A stretch of DNA of 64,000 nt from Streptomyces sp. AV19. Lineage in GTDB: Bacteria > Actinomycetota > Actinomycetes > Streptomycetales > Streptomycetaceae. This document shows positions 56,959-64,000 of the stretch, piece by piece. Positions within the stretch are counted from its first letter, which is position 1; every line of letters starts with the position of its first letter. The stretch is taken from the NCBI RefSeq assembly GCF_015999245.1, contig NZ_JAEAMR010000019.1, positions 24,760 to 88,759 of the forward strand. Direction: 5' to 3'. Made by a program: the position numbers and the translations under genes. Under the pieces are notes generated by a model. That model saw only the letters and a list, made by a program, of their open reading frames with translations, was not told the DNA's origin and searched no databases.

Positions 56959-57755
56959 CGGACGGCGAGATAGGTGGCCAGGAGCCGGATCCGTTCCATC
57001 AACCGCTGCCTCCGGAGGCACCCGCTGCAGACGCCGGGGCAGCAGCCGAGCCGACCTCGGAGTGGTGGCGTTCGCCTTCGGCGTCTCTGCCCCCGGACGC
57101 TCCGCCGCCGCCGACTCACCCACCCACTGTCGGTATGGAGCCTGAATCGCCGTCAGGCGCGGCCGACGGCGCTGGCGGCGAGGATGAGGGCCAGGGCTCG
57201 GAGTGGTGGCGCCTGTCCGGGGTGCGGGAGGAATGGCAGGACGCCGACGCCTTCGCCGTGCACGGCAGCGAGGGGATCGCGGCCGCGTACGAGATCGGCG
57301 CCCACATCGGGGAGGCGATCTCCGCCCACTTGCCCGACCCGCATGCCGTGGCCGCCAAGCGGGGGCTCGACATCCGGTGGCTGCGCTTGAAGTACAACGT
57401 CCCGGCTCTGCTGCTCGCGCTCCTGGTGACGTGGGGCGGGCGGAGCACGGTGGACCGCATGTCGGCTTCCGTCGCCGAGAACGGCGTCCTCGCGCCGGTG
57501 GGCTGGCTCCTGATGGTCGGGCTGCTCCTGGGCGTCCTCTGGCTGCTGCCCATCGGCAGCCATCTCGGTGCTGCGCTGGCCGGTCTCTTCGCCAACGCCC
57601 TGCACGGCCTGGTCCGCCTCGCCGGCCGGGCCTGGAAAACCCCGTACATCGGCTACCTGCTGCGCCTGGCCGTGGCCGTGGCCGCGTGGTCCTTCGCCAT
57701 CGCCGTCGCCCGGCTGCTCGGGCGCATGCTGATCAACTTCCTGACAGGAGCGTGA
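56955..57755 (+). CDS. Transfer-operon membrane protein
   Basis: A 266-residue protein with a Pro/Glu-rich N-terminal tail (about 1-85), a soluble helical section, and three C-terminal membrane segments (VPALLLALLVTWGG, LAPVGWLLMVGLLLGVLWLL, LLRLAVAVAAWSFAIAVARL). The stop is 2 bp before the next start, so it is co-translated with the following membrane protein. Likely a component of the conjugation apparatus; the family is not recognised. Confidence 0.6.
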   Translation: MTDGEIGGQEPDPFHQPLPPEAPAADAGAAAEPTSEWWRSPSASLPPDAPPPPTHPPTVGMEPESPSGAADGAGGEDEGQGSEWWRLSGVREEWQDADAFAVHGSEGIAAAYEIGAHIGEAISAHLPDPHAVAAKRGLDIRWLRLKYNVPALLLALLVTWGGRSTVDRMSASVAENGVLAPVGWLLMVGLLLGVLWLLPIGSHLGAALAGLFANALHGLVRLAGRAWKTPYIGYLLRLAVAVAAWSFAIAVARLLGRMLINFLTGA

Positions 57756-57757
57756 AC

Positions 57758-58258
57758 ATGAACAACACGGGAGCCGCGGCCGGCGGGATCGGCGCGGTCG
57801 CCCTCGGCCTGGTCGTGCTCTTCTACCAGATCGGCCGGTGGCGCGGCGGAGACCCCACGCCGAAGATCCATTTCATTGCCGGGGTGGCGATGGCTGCGCT
57901 GCTGTTCCTGGGCGGCGGCATCCTCGGCACGATGGGCGGCGCGGCCGCGGCCCTCGGCGACGGGATCGGCCGGTACGCCCTGGAGAACGCCACCGGGGCC
58001 GTCGCCGGTGCGGGGCGCAAGGGGCCGCTGACGGGCGGCGAGACGGTCGGCGTGTCCGGGGCGATCGCCGGGCTGTGCCTGCTCGCCCTGTATCTGGGGC
58101 TGATCAAGTCGGGGCGGGCGGACCTGAAGGAGCCCGTGATCCGCGGGGCGCTGTGCGGGGTGTGGCTGGGGGCGTCGGCGGGCCTGCTCGGGATGGCGAT
58201 GGGCATGATCCGCACCTCGGGGAACACCGTCGGCGACCTGTTGATCCGCAGCATCTGA
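57758..58258 (+). CDS. Four-helix membrane protein
   Basis: A 166-residue protein of four hydrophobic segments (GGIGAVALGLVVLFYQIG, FIAGVAMAALLFLGGGILGT, VSGAIAGLCLLALYLGLI, LCGVWLGASAGLLGMAMGMI). ATG 57758 has AGGAG 8 bp upstream; GTG 57752 overlaps the previous stop and is an alternative. Similar small multi-helix proteins precede FtsK-like genes in actinobacterial transfer operons. Confidence 0.6.
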   Translation: MNNTGAAAGGIGAVALGLVVLFYQIGRWRGGDPTPKIHFIAGVAMAALLFLGGGILGTMGGAAAALGDGIGRYALENATGAVAGAGRKGPLTGGETVGVSGAIAGLCLLALYLGLIKSGRADLKEPVIRGALCGVWLGASAGLLGMAMGMIRTSGNTVGDLLIRSI

Positions 58259-58280
58259 CCGAGCAAGGAGGAGAACGGCT

Positions 58281-60347
58281 ATGCCCGGCAGCGGGACCTT
58301 CGCCGACGGGGTGCGCCATCTGCGCGCGGAGTGGGGCCGCTGGTGGCGGGCCGACGACCTGACGGACACCCATATCGCCCACCGCATCCTCAACGACCAG
58401 TACCGCATGTGGCGGCAGATCCAGCAGCGCGGCCGGGCCGAGGTCCAGCAGAACATCACGCTGCTGAAGCAGCAGCAGAAGCAGCAGACCTACATGCAGA
58501 TGCAGCGGATGCAGATGCAAAAGCGCGGCGGCTACGGCTACGGGTACGGCGGCTTCGGCGGGGTATTCGGCGCGTCGCCGATCATCTCGTACCGGATGAT
58601 GCAGTGGACCCAGCTCCAGATGCGCATCGGGCAGCAGGAGTTCCGGCACCTCGAGGTCACGACGTCGATGCTGGAGATCGGGCGCGGGCAGGTCCGCTCC
58701 CGCCGCCACCTCGCCGCCTTCGCCGGGATGCTGGCCCTGCCGGTGCTGTGGGGAAGCCTGTGGTGGGTCTCCGCGCTCGCCGGCCTGGTGGTCACCGCCG
58801 TGGCGGTCCTGGTGGTCGCGGTGCTGGCCTGGGCGAAGGGCCGCAACCCCACCTGGCGCCGGCCCCCGGTCCCCAAGCTGCTGTTCGTCCCGCCGAGCGC
58901 GCCGGCGCACACCGAGCTGGAGGACCCCGATCCGCAGCCGTTCCCGATCCGGGAGGCGGGCACCAACCCGAAGGTGGCGCGCGAGGCGGTGCGCCTGGCC
59001 TTGAAGAAGGAGGCCGCGAAGGTCGCCGAGGTCCTCGTCCCGGAGCAGACGGCCTACGGGTGGAGGGTGCCGCTGGTCCTGGAGTCCGGCACGGCCGGCC
59101 AGCTGGTCAGCATCCTCAAGCCGATGGCGACGACGCTGCGGGTGGGCGAGTCCCGCGTCATGGCGCAGCCCGCCGACCCCAACGACGCCGCCCTCGTCAA
59201 CTTGCAGGTCCTCACCCAGGACCCCTTCGAGCACCCCTTGCCGTACCCGGAGCGGGCGCCGAAGTCGTGCTCGATCACCGACCCGGTGAGCATCGGGTTG
59301 TCGATCGAGGGCGAGAAGACCCCGGTCGTCCTGGCCGGCCAGCACGTGATCATCGTGGCGGACACCGGCGGCGGCAAGACCGGCATGGTGCAGGCGATCG
59401 CCGAGTACGTCACCGCCTGCCGCGACGCCGTCATCGTCGACATCGACCCGATCAAGCGCGGGTTGAAGGCGTTCGCGCCCGCGGCTGTCATGACGGCCCG
59501 CACCCCCGACGAGGCTGAGAAGGTGCTCGAGGCCCTGGTGGCCCGGGCCAAGGCCCGGATCGCCTCCATGCCGCCGACCCAGGACAACTGGATCCCCACC
59601 CCGGACGGTCCGGCGATCATCGCCGTGCTGGATGAGTTCCCGCAGCTGTCCAAGCGGGGCAAGGAGCTCGCGGTCCAGCTGCTGCGCGTCGGCCGCGAGG
59701 CTCTGATCACCCTCGTGCTGCTCACCCAGGACGCCACCAGCGACGTGCTCGGCGACGCGATCGCCGATGCGTTCCCGATCCGGATCCTGATGCCCTGCCG
59801 GGCCGCCGACGTCCCGATCGTGGTCGGCCGGGCGGACGCGATCTCCCGGGGCTGGCTGCCGCATCTCCTGGTGCCCTCGCCCGAGCCCGGCTTCCCCGCG
59901 GACGCCGGCCGCTTCTACTGCCTCACCCCCCGGCACCGCGCCCCCGTTCTGCGCTACGTCTCCCCTCTCCCCCCGGGCGAGGCCGAGAAGCGGACCCAGG
60001 AGCGCATCGCCGCCGGCCTGCCCCCGTTGGAGACGGCCGTGCCGACCGCCGCTCCGAGTGCCCAGGTGCCGGAGATCGCCCGTCTCCTGCTCGACGCATT
60101 CGCTACGCACGGTGATCCCGAGGTGCTCACGCTCGCGCAGATCGCCGATCACCTGGCGGCCGCCGACGCGGCCACGTGGGGCAAGTGGAACGGCCGTCCC
60201 AACCGGCTCCTGATGGTCGGCCGCACCCTGAAGTCGAAGCTGAAGGACGCCGGCCTCGACGTCCCCACCGACCGTCTCGACGCCGCGACCGACCCCAAGC
60301 GCCCGACGATCTACCGGCTGACGGTCCTCAAGGGCGCCCTGTCGTGA
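58281..60347 (+). CDS. Second FtsK/TraB-like DNA translocase
   Basis: A 688-residue ATPase. The N-terminal 100 residues contain an unusual Gln/Met-rich run (QQQKQQTYMQMQRMQMQKRG) then a Gly/Tyr-rich GYGYGYGGFGG. Two membrane segments follow (AFAGMLALPVLWGSLWWVSA, GLVVTAVAVLVVAVLAW). The ATPase core has Walker A VADTGGGKTGM (about 360) and Walker B IIAVLDEFPQL (about 450), and a C-terminal winged helix (VLTLAQIADHLAAADAATW) as in DNA-reading modules of TraB/FtsK. It likely pumps DNA during conjugation or maintenance. It is unrelated in its N-terminus to the other translocase at 31936. Confidence 0.8.
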   Translation: MPGSGTFADGVRHLRAEWGRWWRADDLTDTHIAHRILNDQYRMWRQIQQRGRAEVQQNITLLKQQQKQQTYMQMQRMQMQKRGGYGYGYGGFGGVFGASPIISYRMMQWTQLQMRIGQQEFRHLEVTTSMLEIGRGQVRSRRHLAAFAGMLALPVLWGSLWWVSALAGLVVTAVAVLVVAVLAWAKGRNPTWRRPPVPKLLFVPPSAPAHTELEDPDPQPFPIREAGTNPKVAREAVRLALKKEAAKVAEVLVPEQTAYGWRVPLVLESGTAGQLVSILKPMATTLRVGESRVMAQPADPNDAALVNLQVLTQDPFEHPLPYPERAPKSCSITDPVSIGLSIEGEKTPVVLAGQHVIIVADTGGGKTGMVQAIAEYVTACRDAVIVDIDPIKRGLKAFAPAAVMTARTPDEAEKVLEALVARAKARIASMPPTQDNWIPTPDGPAIIAVLDEFPQLSKRGKELAVQLLRVGREALITLVLLTQDATSDVLGDAIADAFPIRILMPCRAADVPIVVGRADAISRGWLPHLLVPSPEPGFPADAGRFYCLTPRHRAPVLRYVSPLPPGEAEKRTQERIAAGLPPLETAVPTAAPSAQVPEIARLLLDAFATHGDPEVLTLAQIADHLAAADAATWGKWNGRPNRLLMVGRTLKSKLKDAGLDVPTDRLDAATDPKRPTIYRLTVLKGALS

Positions 60348-60514
60348 TGTGTCCGTGTCGTGTCAGTGTCCTGTCCTGGTGTGCCGGCCGCGCAGCACGA
60401 TGCGTCCGTGACGTAGTGCGGCGTGGCGCCGGCCTGCCGGGTGATGTGTCGATGTGTCAGGCCCCAGACGCATCACCAACACGTGGTGACCTGCGACGAC
60501 ACATCAGACACATC
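60346..60514. repeat. GATGTGTC repeat cluster downstream of the FtsK-like gene
   Basis: Three plus-strand GATGTGTC copies (60346-60353, 60443-60450, 60451-60458) face two inverted copies GACACATC (60498-60505, 60507-60514); additional partial TGTGTC and CGTGTC units lie between. The cluster fills the 195-bp gap before the gene at 60542 and is a candidate transfer-recognition (clt-like) or operator array. Confidence 0.5.
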
Positions 60515-60541
60515 AGTCCGACACCCCCGTTGGAGGGCCGA

Positions 60542-60856
60542 ATGACCGCTCAGAATCCCGCTCAGCACGCCAAGATCGCCGCCGATGCGGTCGACCGGCT
60601 CGTCCGGGACGTCCGATCCGGCCGCGCCCAGTGGACCCACCCGGCCAACGTCCGCCAGACCGTGGACGACCTCACCCGGCTCTGCGACGCGATGGCCGCC
60701 GCCCTGCAGCAGATGACCGCCGCGCTCGGCCAGTTACCCTCCGGCGGCCCCCGGCCCGCTCCGAGCCACCAGGCGGCGGCCGCGCTGCATCTGGCGGGTC
60801 AGCACCAGACCAACGCCGCCAACCAGCTCCGCCAGGCACGCCGCACCATGCACTGA
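60542..60856 (+). CDS. Small helical protein
   Basis: A 104-residue all-helical protein (HAKIAADAVDRLVRDVRSG, ALHLAGQHQTNAANQLRQAR). GGAGGGCCGA precedes ATG 60542, nearly the same leader as the next gene. The function is unknown; its place suggests a transfer accessory or scaffold. Confidence 0.6.
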   Translation: MTAQNPAQHAKIAADAVDRLVRDVRSGRAQWTHPANVRQTVDDLTRLCDAMAAALQQMTAALGQLPSGGPRPAPSHQAAAALHLAGQHQTNAANQLRQARRTMH

Positions 60857-60922
60857 CCGTAACCACCGAAGGGGACACCTTTTGTGCCCGCACACCACTT
60901 ACCACCATCAGCGGAGGGCCTG

Positions 60923-62026
60923 ATGCTGCTCGCCGACGGGCCCTGCGACTCCCTCGCCGGGTCGGCCAAGGACTACTGCACGACCGGGGGCGGGACCGGC
61001 GGTAACGTCACCGAGTTCGAGGGGCACGTCGACCCGCTCACCGCCCTCGCCCAGGAGGTCGCCAAGGCCGCCGACTGGACCTCCCGCCAACTCGGCAAGG
61101 CGGTCGCCGACCGCAACGCGGTCGACTTCACCAACACCGGCTTCCTCAAGCAATACGCGATCGTCTTCGCCGCCTCAGCCGTACTGGTCCTGGTCCTGTG
61201 GCTCCTGGCCGTCGCCAAACGCGCCATACGCGGCGTACCGATAACCACCGCGAGCAGCGAGGCCATCAGCCTGCTGTGGCTCGCCGTCCTCGCCACCGCC
61301 TTCACGCCCCTGATCCTCTACGTCGTGATCGGCGCGACCAGCGCCGTCACCGACGTCCTCGTGTCCGCCCTCGGCTCCAAGCCCGGCGGACTGTTCAACA
61401 GCCTCGGCGGCCAGCTGAAGGACGGCAAGGTCGGCGGCGGCCCGCTCATCCTCACCCTCACGTCCCTCGCGACGATCGCGCTGTGCGGCGCCCTGTGGCT
61501 CCTGCTCGTCCTGCGGGCCCTGGGCCTGTACGTCGGCGCGCTCCTCGGCGTCGTCGTCTACGCCGGCCTCGTCGACAAGGACCTGTGGGGCCACATACGC
61601 CGCTGGGCCGGCTTCATGGTCGCCCTCATCCTCACCGAGCCCGTCATCGTCATCGTCCTCGGACTCGCCTCCGCCCTGAGAAGCACCAACGAACGCGGCC
61701 CCGTGGTCACCGGACTCGCCGTCACCGTCATCGCGCTCGGCGTCTCCGTCTACATCATCGTCAAGTTCCCCGGCTTCGGCGACGCGATGAAGGTCGCCCG
61801 GATGACCGCCCGTGCCGCCGGCGGCACCGCCCGCACCATCACCGGCGCCGGATCCGCCAGCGCGGGCGTCCTCCACGGCATCCACACCCACGGCGGCCGC
61901 GGCAGCGAAACCCCGCATCGCACCCCCCGGCAGCAAACGCAGCCCAACACGGTCAGCGAGGGCATCAGCGCCCACAGCCAACGCAAGCCGGACAAACCGA
62001 AGTCGAAAGACGACAGCGGGACATGA
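60923..62026 (+). CDS. TrbL/VirB6-like polytopic membrane protein
   Basis: A 367-residue protein. A short N-terminal Cys-containing soluble part (CDSLAGSAKDYCTT) is followed by at least six membrane helices (YAIVFAASAVLVLVLWLLAV, ISLLWLAVLATAFTPLILYV, LTSLATIALCGALWLLLVLR, GALLGVVVYAGLV, VALILTEPVIVIVLGLASAL, GLAVTVIALGVSVYIIVKF) and a basic cytoplasmic tail. The arrangement resembles TrbL/VirB6 inner-membrane channel proteins. ATG 60923 with GGAGGG 5 bp upstream is preferred; GTG 60884 is an alternative. Confidence 0.65.
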   Translation: MLLADGPCDSLAGSAKDYCTTGGGTGGNVTEFEGHVDPLTALAQEVAKAADWTSRQLGKAVADRNAVDFTNTGFLKQYAIVFAASAVLVLVLWLLAVAKRAIRGVPITTASSEAISLLWLAVLATAFTPLILYVVIGATSAVTDVLVSALGSKPGGLFNSLGGQLKDGKVGGGPLILTLTSLATIALCGALWLLLVLRALGLYVGALLGVVVYAGLVDKDLWGHIRRWAGFMVALILTEPVIVIVLGLASALRSTNERGPVVTGLAVTVIALGVSVYIIVKFPGFGDAMKVARMTARAAGGTARTITGAGSASAGVLHGIHTHGGRGSETPHRTPRQQTQPNTVSEGISAHSQRKPDKPKSKDDSGT

Positions 62027-62080
62027 GCGGATTCCGTGGACAGCCGGTGCCGTCGAACCCGGGCCGCTACCCTCCGGTGC

Positions 62081-62896
62081 ATGGCTGAGCTGGAGACCAC
62101 CTTCCGGTCGCTCGACGGCACCACCCTGCTGGGCACGAGCACCGTTCCGGACGAAGCCGTGCGCCGGCTGGCGGTGCTGGTGCACGGCGCCGGGGTCACC
62201 CGGCACGAGGGCGGCTTCTTCACCCGGATCGCGGCCGCCCTGGCCCAAGCCGGAGTACGCAGCCTGCGGTTCGACCTCCGGGCCCACGGAGCAAGCGGCG
62301 GCCGGCCGGAGGACATCACGATCACCGGGGTCGCCAACGACATCCGCGCCGCCGCCGACCACCTACGCCACGAGAGCGGCCTCGACCAACCCGTGGCCGT
62401 CATAGCGGCATCCTTCTCCGGCGGCGCAGCCGCACTCCACGCCGCGCACCGCCCCCAGGACGTTCGCCACCTGGTCCTGCTCTACCCCCGGCTCGACTAC
62501 CGCGAGCGCTACATCACCAGCCGCCCGTACGTCGACGCCGACGGCTACCTCTCGCCCCAGGCCGCCCAGGCCCTCGAGACGGCGGGCTTCACCGAGCGCA
62601 GCCCGTTCGCCCTTGGCCGCGCCCTGCTCAACGAGGTCCACTACCTCAGCCCGCAGGCCATCCTGCCCGCGGTCACCGCGCCGGCCCTGCTGGTCCATGG
62701 CACGAAGGACACCTTCGTCCCGGTGGAATCCTCCCGCCGTTACGTACGGGTCTTCGGCGGGCCGACCGAGCTGATGGAGCTCGACGGCGCCGAGCACGGC
62801 TGCGCCGTCCACGAGGACCCGCGCTACCTCCACCCGCAGACCAAGGTGTGGCAGGCCGAGGTCATCGACCGCGTCACCGCCTTCCTCACCACCTAG
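62081..62896 (+). CDS. Alpha/beta hydrolase
   Basis: A 271-residue serine hydrolase. Oxyanion region VLVHGAGVTRHEGG (about 32-45), nucleophile elbow as AASFSGG (Ser about 110), Asp in HGTKDTFVP (about 210) and His in DGAEHGC (about 238). The cap is short. It may act on a small ester or peptide substrate; it is not coupled to its neighbours and may be independent cargo. Confidence 0.75.
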   Translation: MAELETTFRSLDGTTLLGTSTVPDEAVRRLAVLVHGAGVTRHEGGFFTRIAAALAQAGVRSLRFDLRAHGASGGRPEDITITGVANDIRAAADHLRHESGLDQPVAVIAASFSGGAAALHAAHRPQDVRHLVLLYPRLDYRERYITSRPYVDADGYLSPQAAQALETAGFTERSPFALGRALLNEVHYLSPQAILPAVTAPALLVHGTKDTFVPVESSRRYVRVFGGPTELMELDGAEHGCAVHEDPRYLHPQTKVWQAEVIDRVTAFLTT

Positions 62897-64000
62897 GCGA
62901 GCAGCGCCGCGAGGGCCTGGCGCAGCTCGCGGACGGCCGTACGGCGCGCGTGGGGCCGCAGAACGGTGACGGTGCGGCGCAGTTCACCCAGGGCCTGTCC
63001 GAAGCGGGGGCCGGCGGCCAGGCGGAGCACGTCCATGCCGGTGGCGGCCGCCTCGTCCACTTCGCCCACCGCGGCCAGGGCACCGGCGAGATGGGCGGTG
63101 AAGAACGCGCGGTCCCGCGGCGCGAACGTCGCCTCCGACAGATGCCGGCGAAGCAGGTCGGCGGCCCGCCCGGGACGGCCGGCCTCGCGGTGGCAGATCG
63201 CGCTCTGCACCATCAGGCGCTCGCGGGTGTACCCGGCACCCAGCGGGCCGGTGCACGTCGCCGGCTGCGCGGGCACGGCCGTGCCAAGGGCGTCGTGGGC
63301 CTCATCGAGCGTACGGGCCACCTGATCGTGAGGGGCGCCGGTGAGCGCCAGGGCGCGGGCTTCTTGCTGCAGCGCCTCGGCGCGGGCACGCGCCGGCAGG
63401 CCCCACGGCCCGCGGGCTGCGACATGCGCCAGATCCCGCATGCGGACCGCGTCCTGCCGCTCAGTCGCCTGCGCCCGCCGCAACAGGACGTAGGCGTGCA
63501 TCGGTTGGTCGCCGGCCAGCGTCGCCCACTCGATCGCCCGGTCATGCCAGTACGTCGTCGTCTGCGGTGGCGCGCCACCGTCGCGGTGCACCCAGGCGGT
63601 GAACTCCGCCGCCCGGGCCCCGAGTGCCAGGAGTTCCCTCCGGACAGCAGACGGTGCCTCGCGCGCGGTGACGTCGATGGCGCCGACGATGCCGAGCGCC
63701 GTCGGCAGCGCCCGGCGGGGCCCGGTACGGCTGTCCATACGGGCCGCCTCGTCCAGCACGGAGCTCAGATGGGCGACCACGGTCCGGTCGCTGTAGCGGC
63801 GGGCGTCGGCCACGGCGGCGGCGAGGTGCTCCAGCCCGGCGGCGTCGAGCAGCGGGGCAGCTGCCAGCACCCCCGGGAGGGAGGGGGAACGCCGGCGCAC
63901 CACGTCCTCGTCGTCCCGCCCGACGGCGGTCGGCGGGTCGGCCGCCTGGCCTGTCTTTGGGCGGACGAAGCCGAGCTCCTCCAGCGGCATCCCGAACAGC
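62893..64000 (-). CDS. C-terminal part of an XRE/TPR regulator (cut by the window edge)
   Basis: The visible 369 residues form a helical TPR-like array (ATLAGDQPMHAYVLLRRAQA, ARALALTGAPHDQVARTLDE, RPGRAADLLRRHLSEATFAP). The end nearest the edge reads LFGMPLEELGF, the typical junction that follows an N-terminal HTH in Streptomyces XRE regulators. The frame is still open at 64000, so the start lies outside. It converges with the hydrolase; the two genes overlap by four bases at their stops. Confidence 0.7.
   Translation of the reverse strand, partial: LFGMPLEELGFVRPKTGQAADPPTAVGRDDEDVVRRRSPSLPGVLAAAPLLDAAGLEHLAAAVADARRYSDRTVVAHLSSVLDEAARMDSRTGPRRALPTALGIVGAIDVTAREAPSAVRRELLALGARAAEFTAWVHRDGGAPPQTTTYWHDRAIEWATLAGDQPMHAYVLLRRAQATERQDAVRMRDLAHVAARGPWGLPARARAEALQQEARALALTGAPHDQVARTLDEAHDALGTAVPAQPATCTGPLGAGYTRERLMVQSAICHREAGRPGRAADLLRRHLSEATFAPRDRAFFTAHLAGALAAVGEVDEAAATGMDVLRLAAGPRFGQALGELRRTVTVLRPHARRTAVRELRQALAALLA

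Noticed and set aside
1..64000. tRNA, rRNA genes or CRISPR arrays
   Set aside because: I saw no regularly spaced repeat-spacer arrays and no tRNA-like or rRNA-like sequence by eye; a covariance-model search would settle this.

Overview
The window is very GC-rich actinobacterial DNA with Streptomyces-type gene content: a WhiB regulator, XRE regulators with long C-terminal domains, an RRQRL zinc-binding protein, a replication-relaxation protein, many GTG starts and extensive ATGA/GTGA start-stop overlaps. A Streptomyces-type telomere palindrome lies near the left edge. A TtrA-like terminal helicase, partition genes, a Rep plus DciA-like module and two FtsK/TraB-like DNA translocases also occur. 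I therefore read the window as one arm of a conjugative Streptomyces linear plasmid (or a plasmid-derived chromosome arm). Position 1 to about 110 is a near-perfect inverted repeat centred on the classical telomere tip. The sequence thus runs through the tip into a second, slightly different telomere copy: either a fold-back/assembly artefact or a real head-to-head telomere junction.

Layout: 1-511 telomere. 512-10785 subtelomeric genes: a helicase, an HTH protein with its own operator, a DUF5954-like protein, a replication-relaxation protein and several unknowns, plus two repeat-rich intergenic regions (about 4009-4120 and 8836-10050). 10863-17441 a compact metabolic cassette: two methyltransferases, a Mrp-type ATPase, an S66 (MccF/LD-carboxypeptidase) peptidase, an APH-like kinase, a NUDIX protein and a class II tRNA-synthetase-like enzyme without an anticodon-binding domain. 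A TPR regulator (17442-18794) is divergent from it. 19070-21540 the parA-parB partition locus with five copies of a 15-bp parS-like palindrome, two of them inside parB. 21612-29164 a long minus-strand operon of small, tightly coupled plasmid genes (HIT and RapZ-C/HIT proteins, ASCH, GGDEF, P-loop kinase-like protein, RRQRL protein), including one small gene broken by a nonsense codon and a frameshift. 29754-30995 an IS110-family transposase.

31006-43930 minus-strand transfer block: an FtsK/VirD4-like ATPase, a Gly/Ser-rich protein, a coiled-coil DUF2637/Spd-like membrane protein whose tail carries a dense GTAC array, WhiB and a chain of very small coupled ORFs. A zinc-ribbon gene follows at 44050-44862. 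45103-47427 a regulatory island (HTH sensor, PP2C-like phosphatase, small XRE protein) behind two matching operator palindromes. 47600-51619 the replication module: iteron-like repeats, a large winged-helix Rep candidate and a DciA/DUF721 helicase-loader homologue. 52054-52968 a small convergent toxin-antitoxin-like pair and a membrane peptide. 53104-56024 an XRE coiled-coil regulator and two membrane/coiled-coil proteins. 56743-62026 a second transfer operon: membrane proteins, a second FtsK-like ATPase, and a TrbL/VirB6-like polytopic protein behind a GATGTGTC repeat cluster. 62081-62896 an alpha/beta hydrolase. The right edge cuts an XRE/TPR regulator.

Together these genes cover end maintenance (telomere and helicase), replication (Rep and DciA), segregation (ParAB and parS) and conjugative spread (two translocases, Spd-like and TrbL-like membrane proteins). 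The aaRS-like/S66 cassette is the main metabolic cargo. The strongest leads are that cassette, the parS sites embedded in parB, the plasmid-borne DciA paired with Rep, the GTAC array and the RapZ-C/HIT fusion. All assignments come from reading the sequence; no database search was run.
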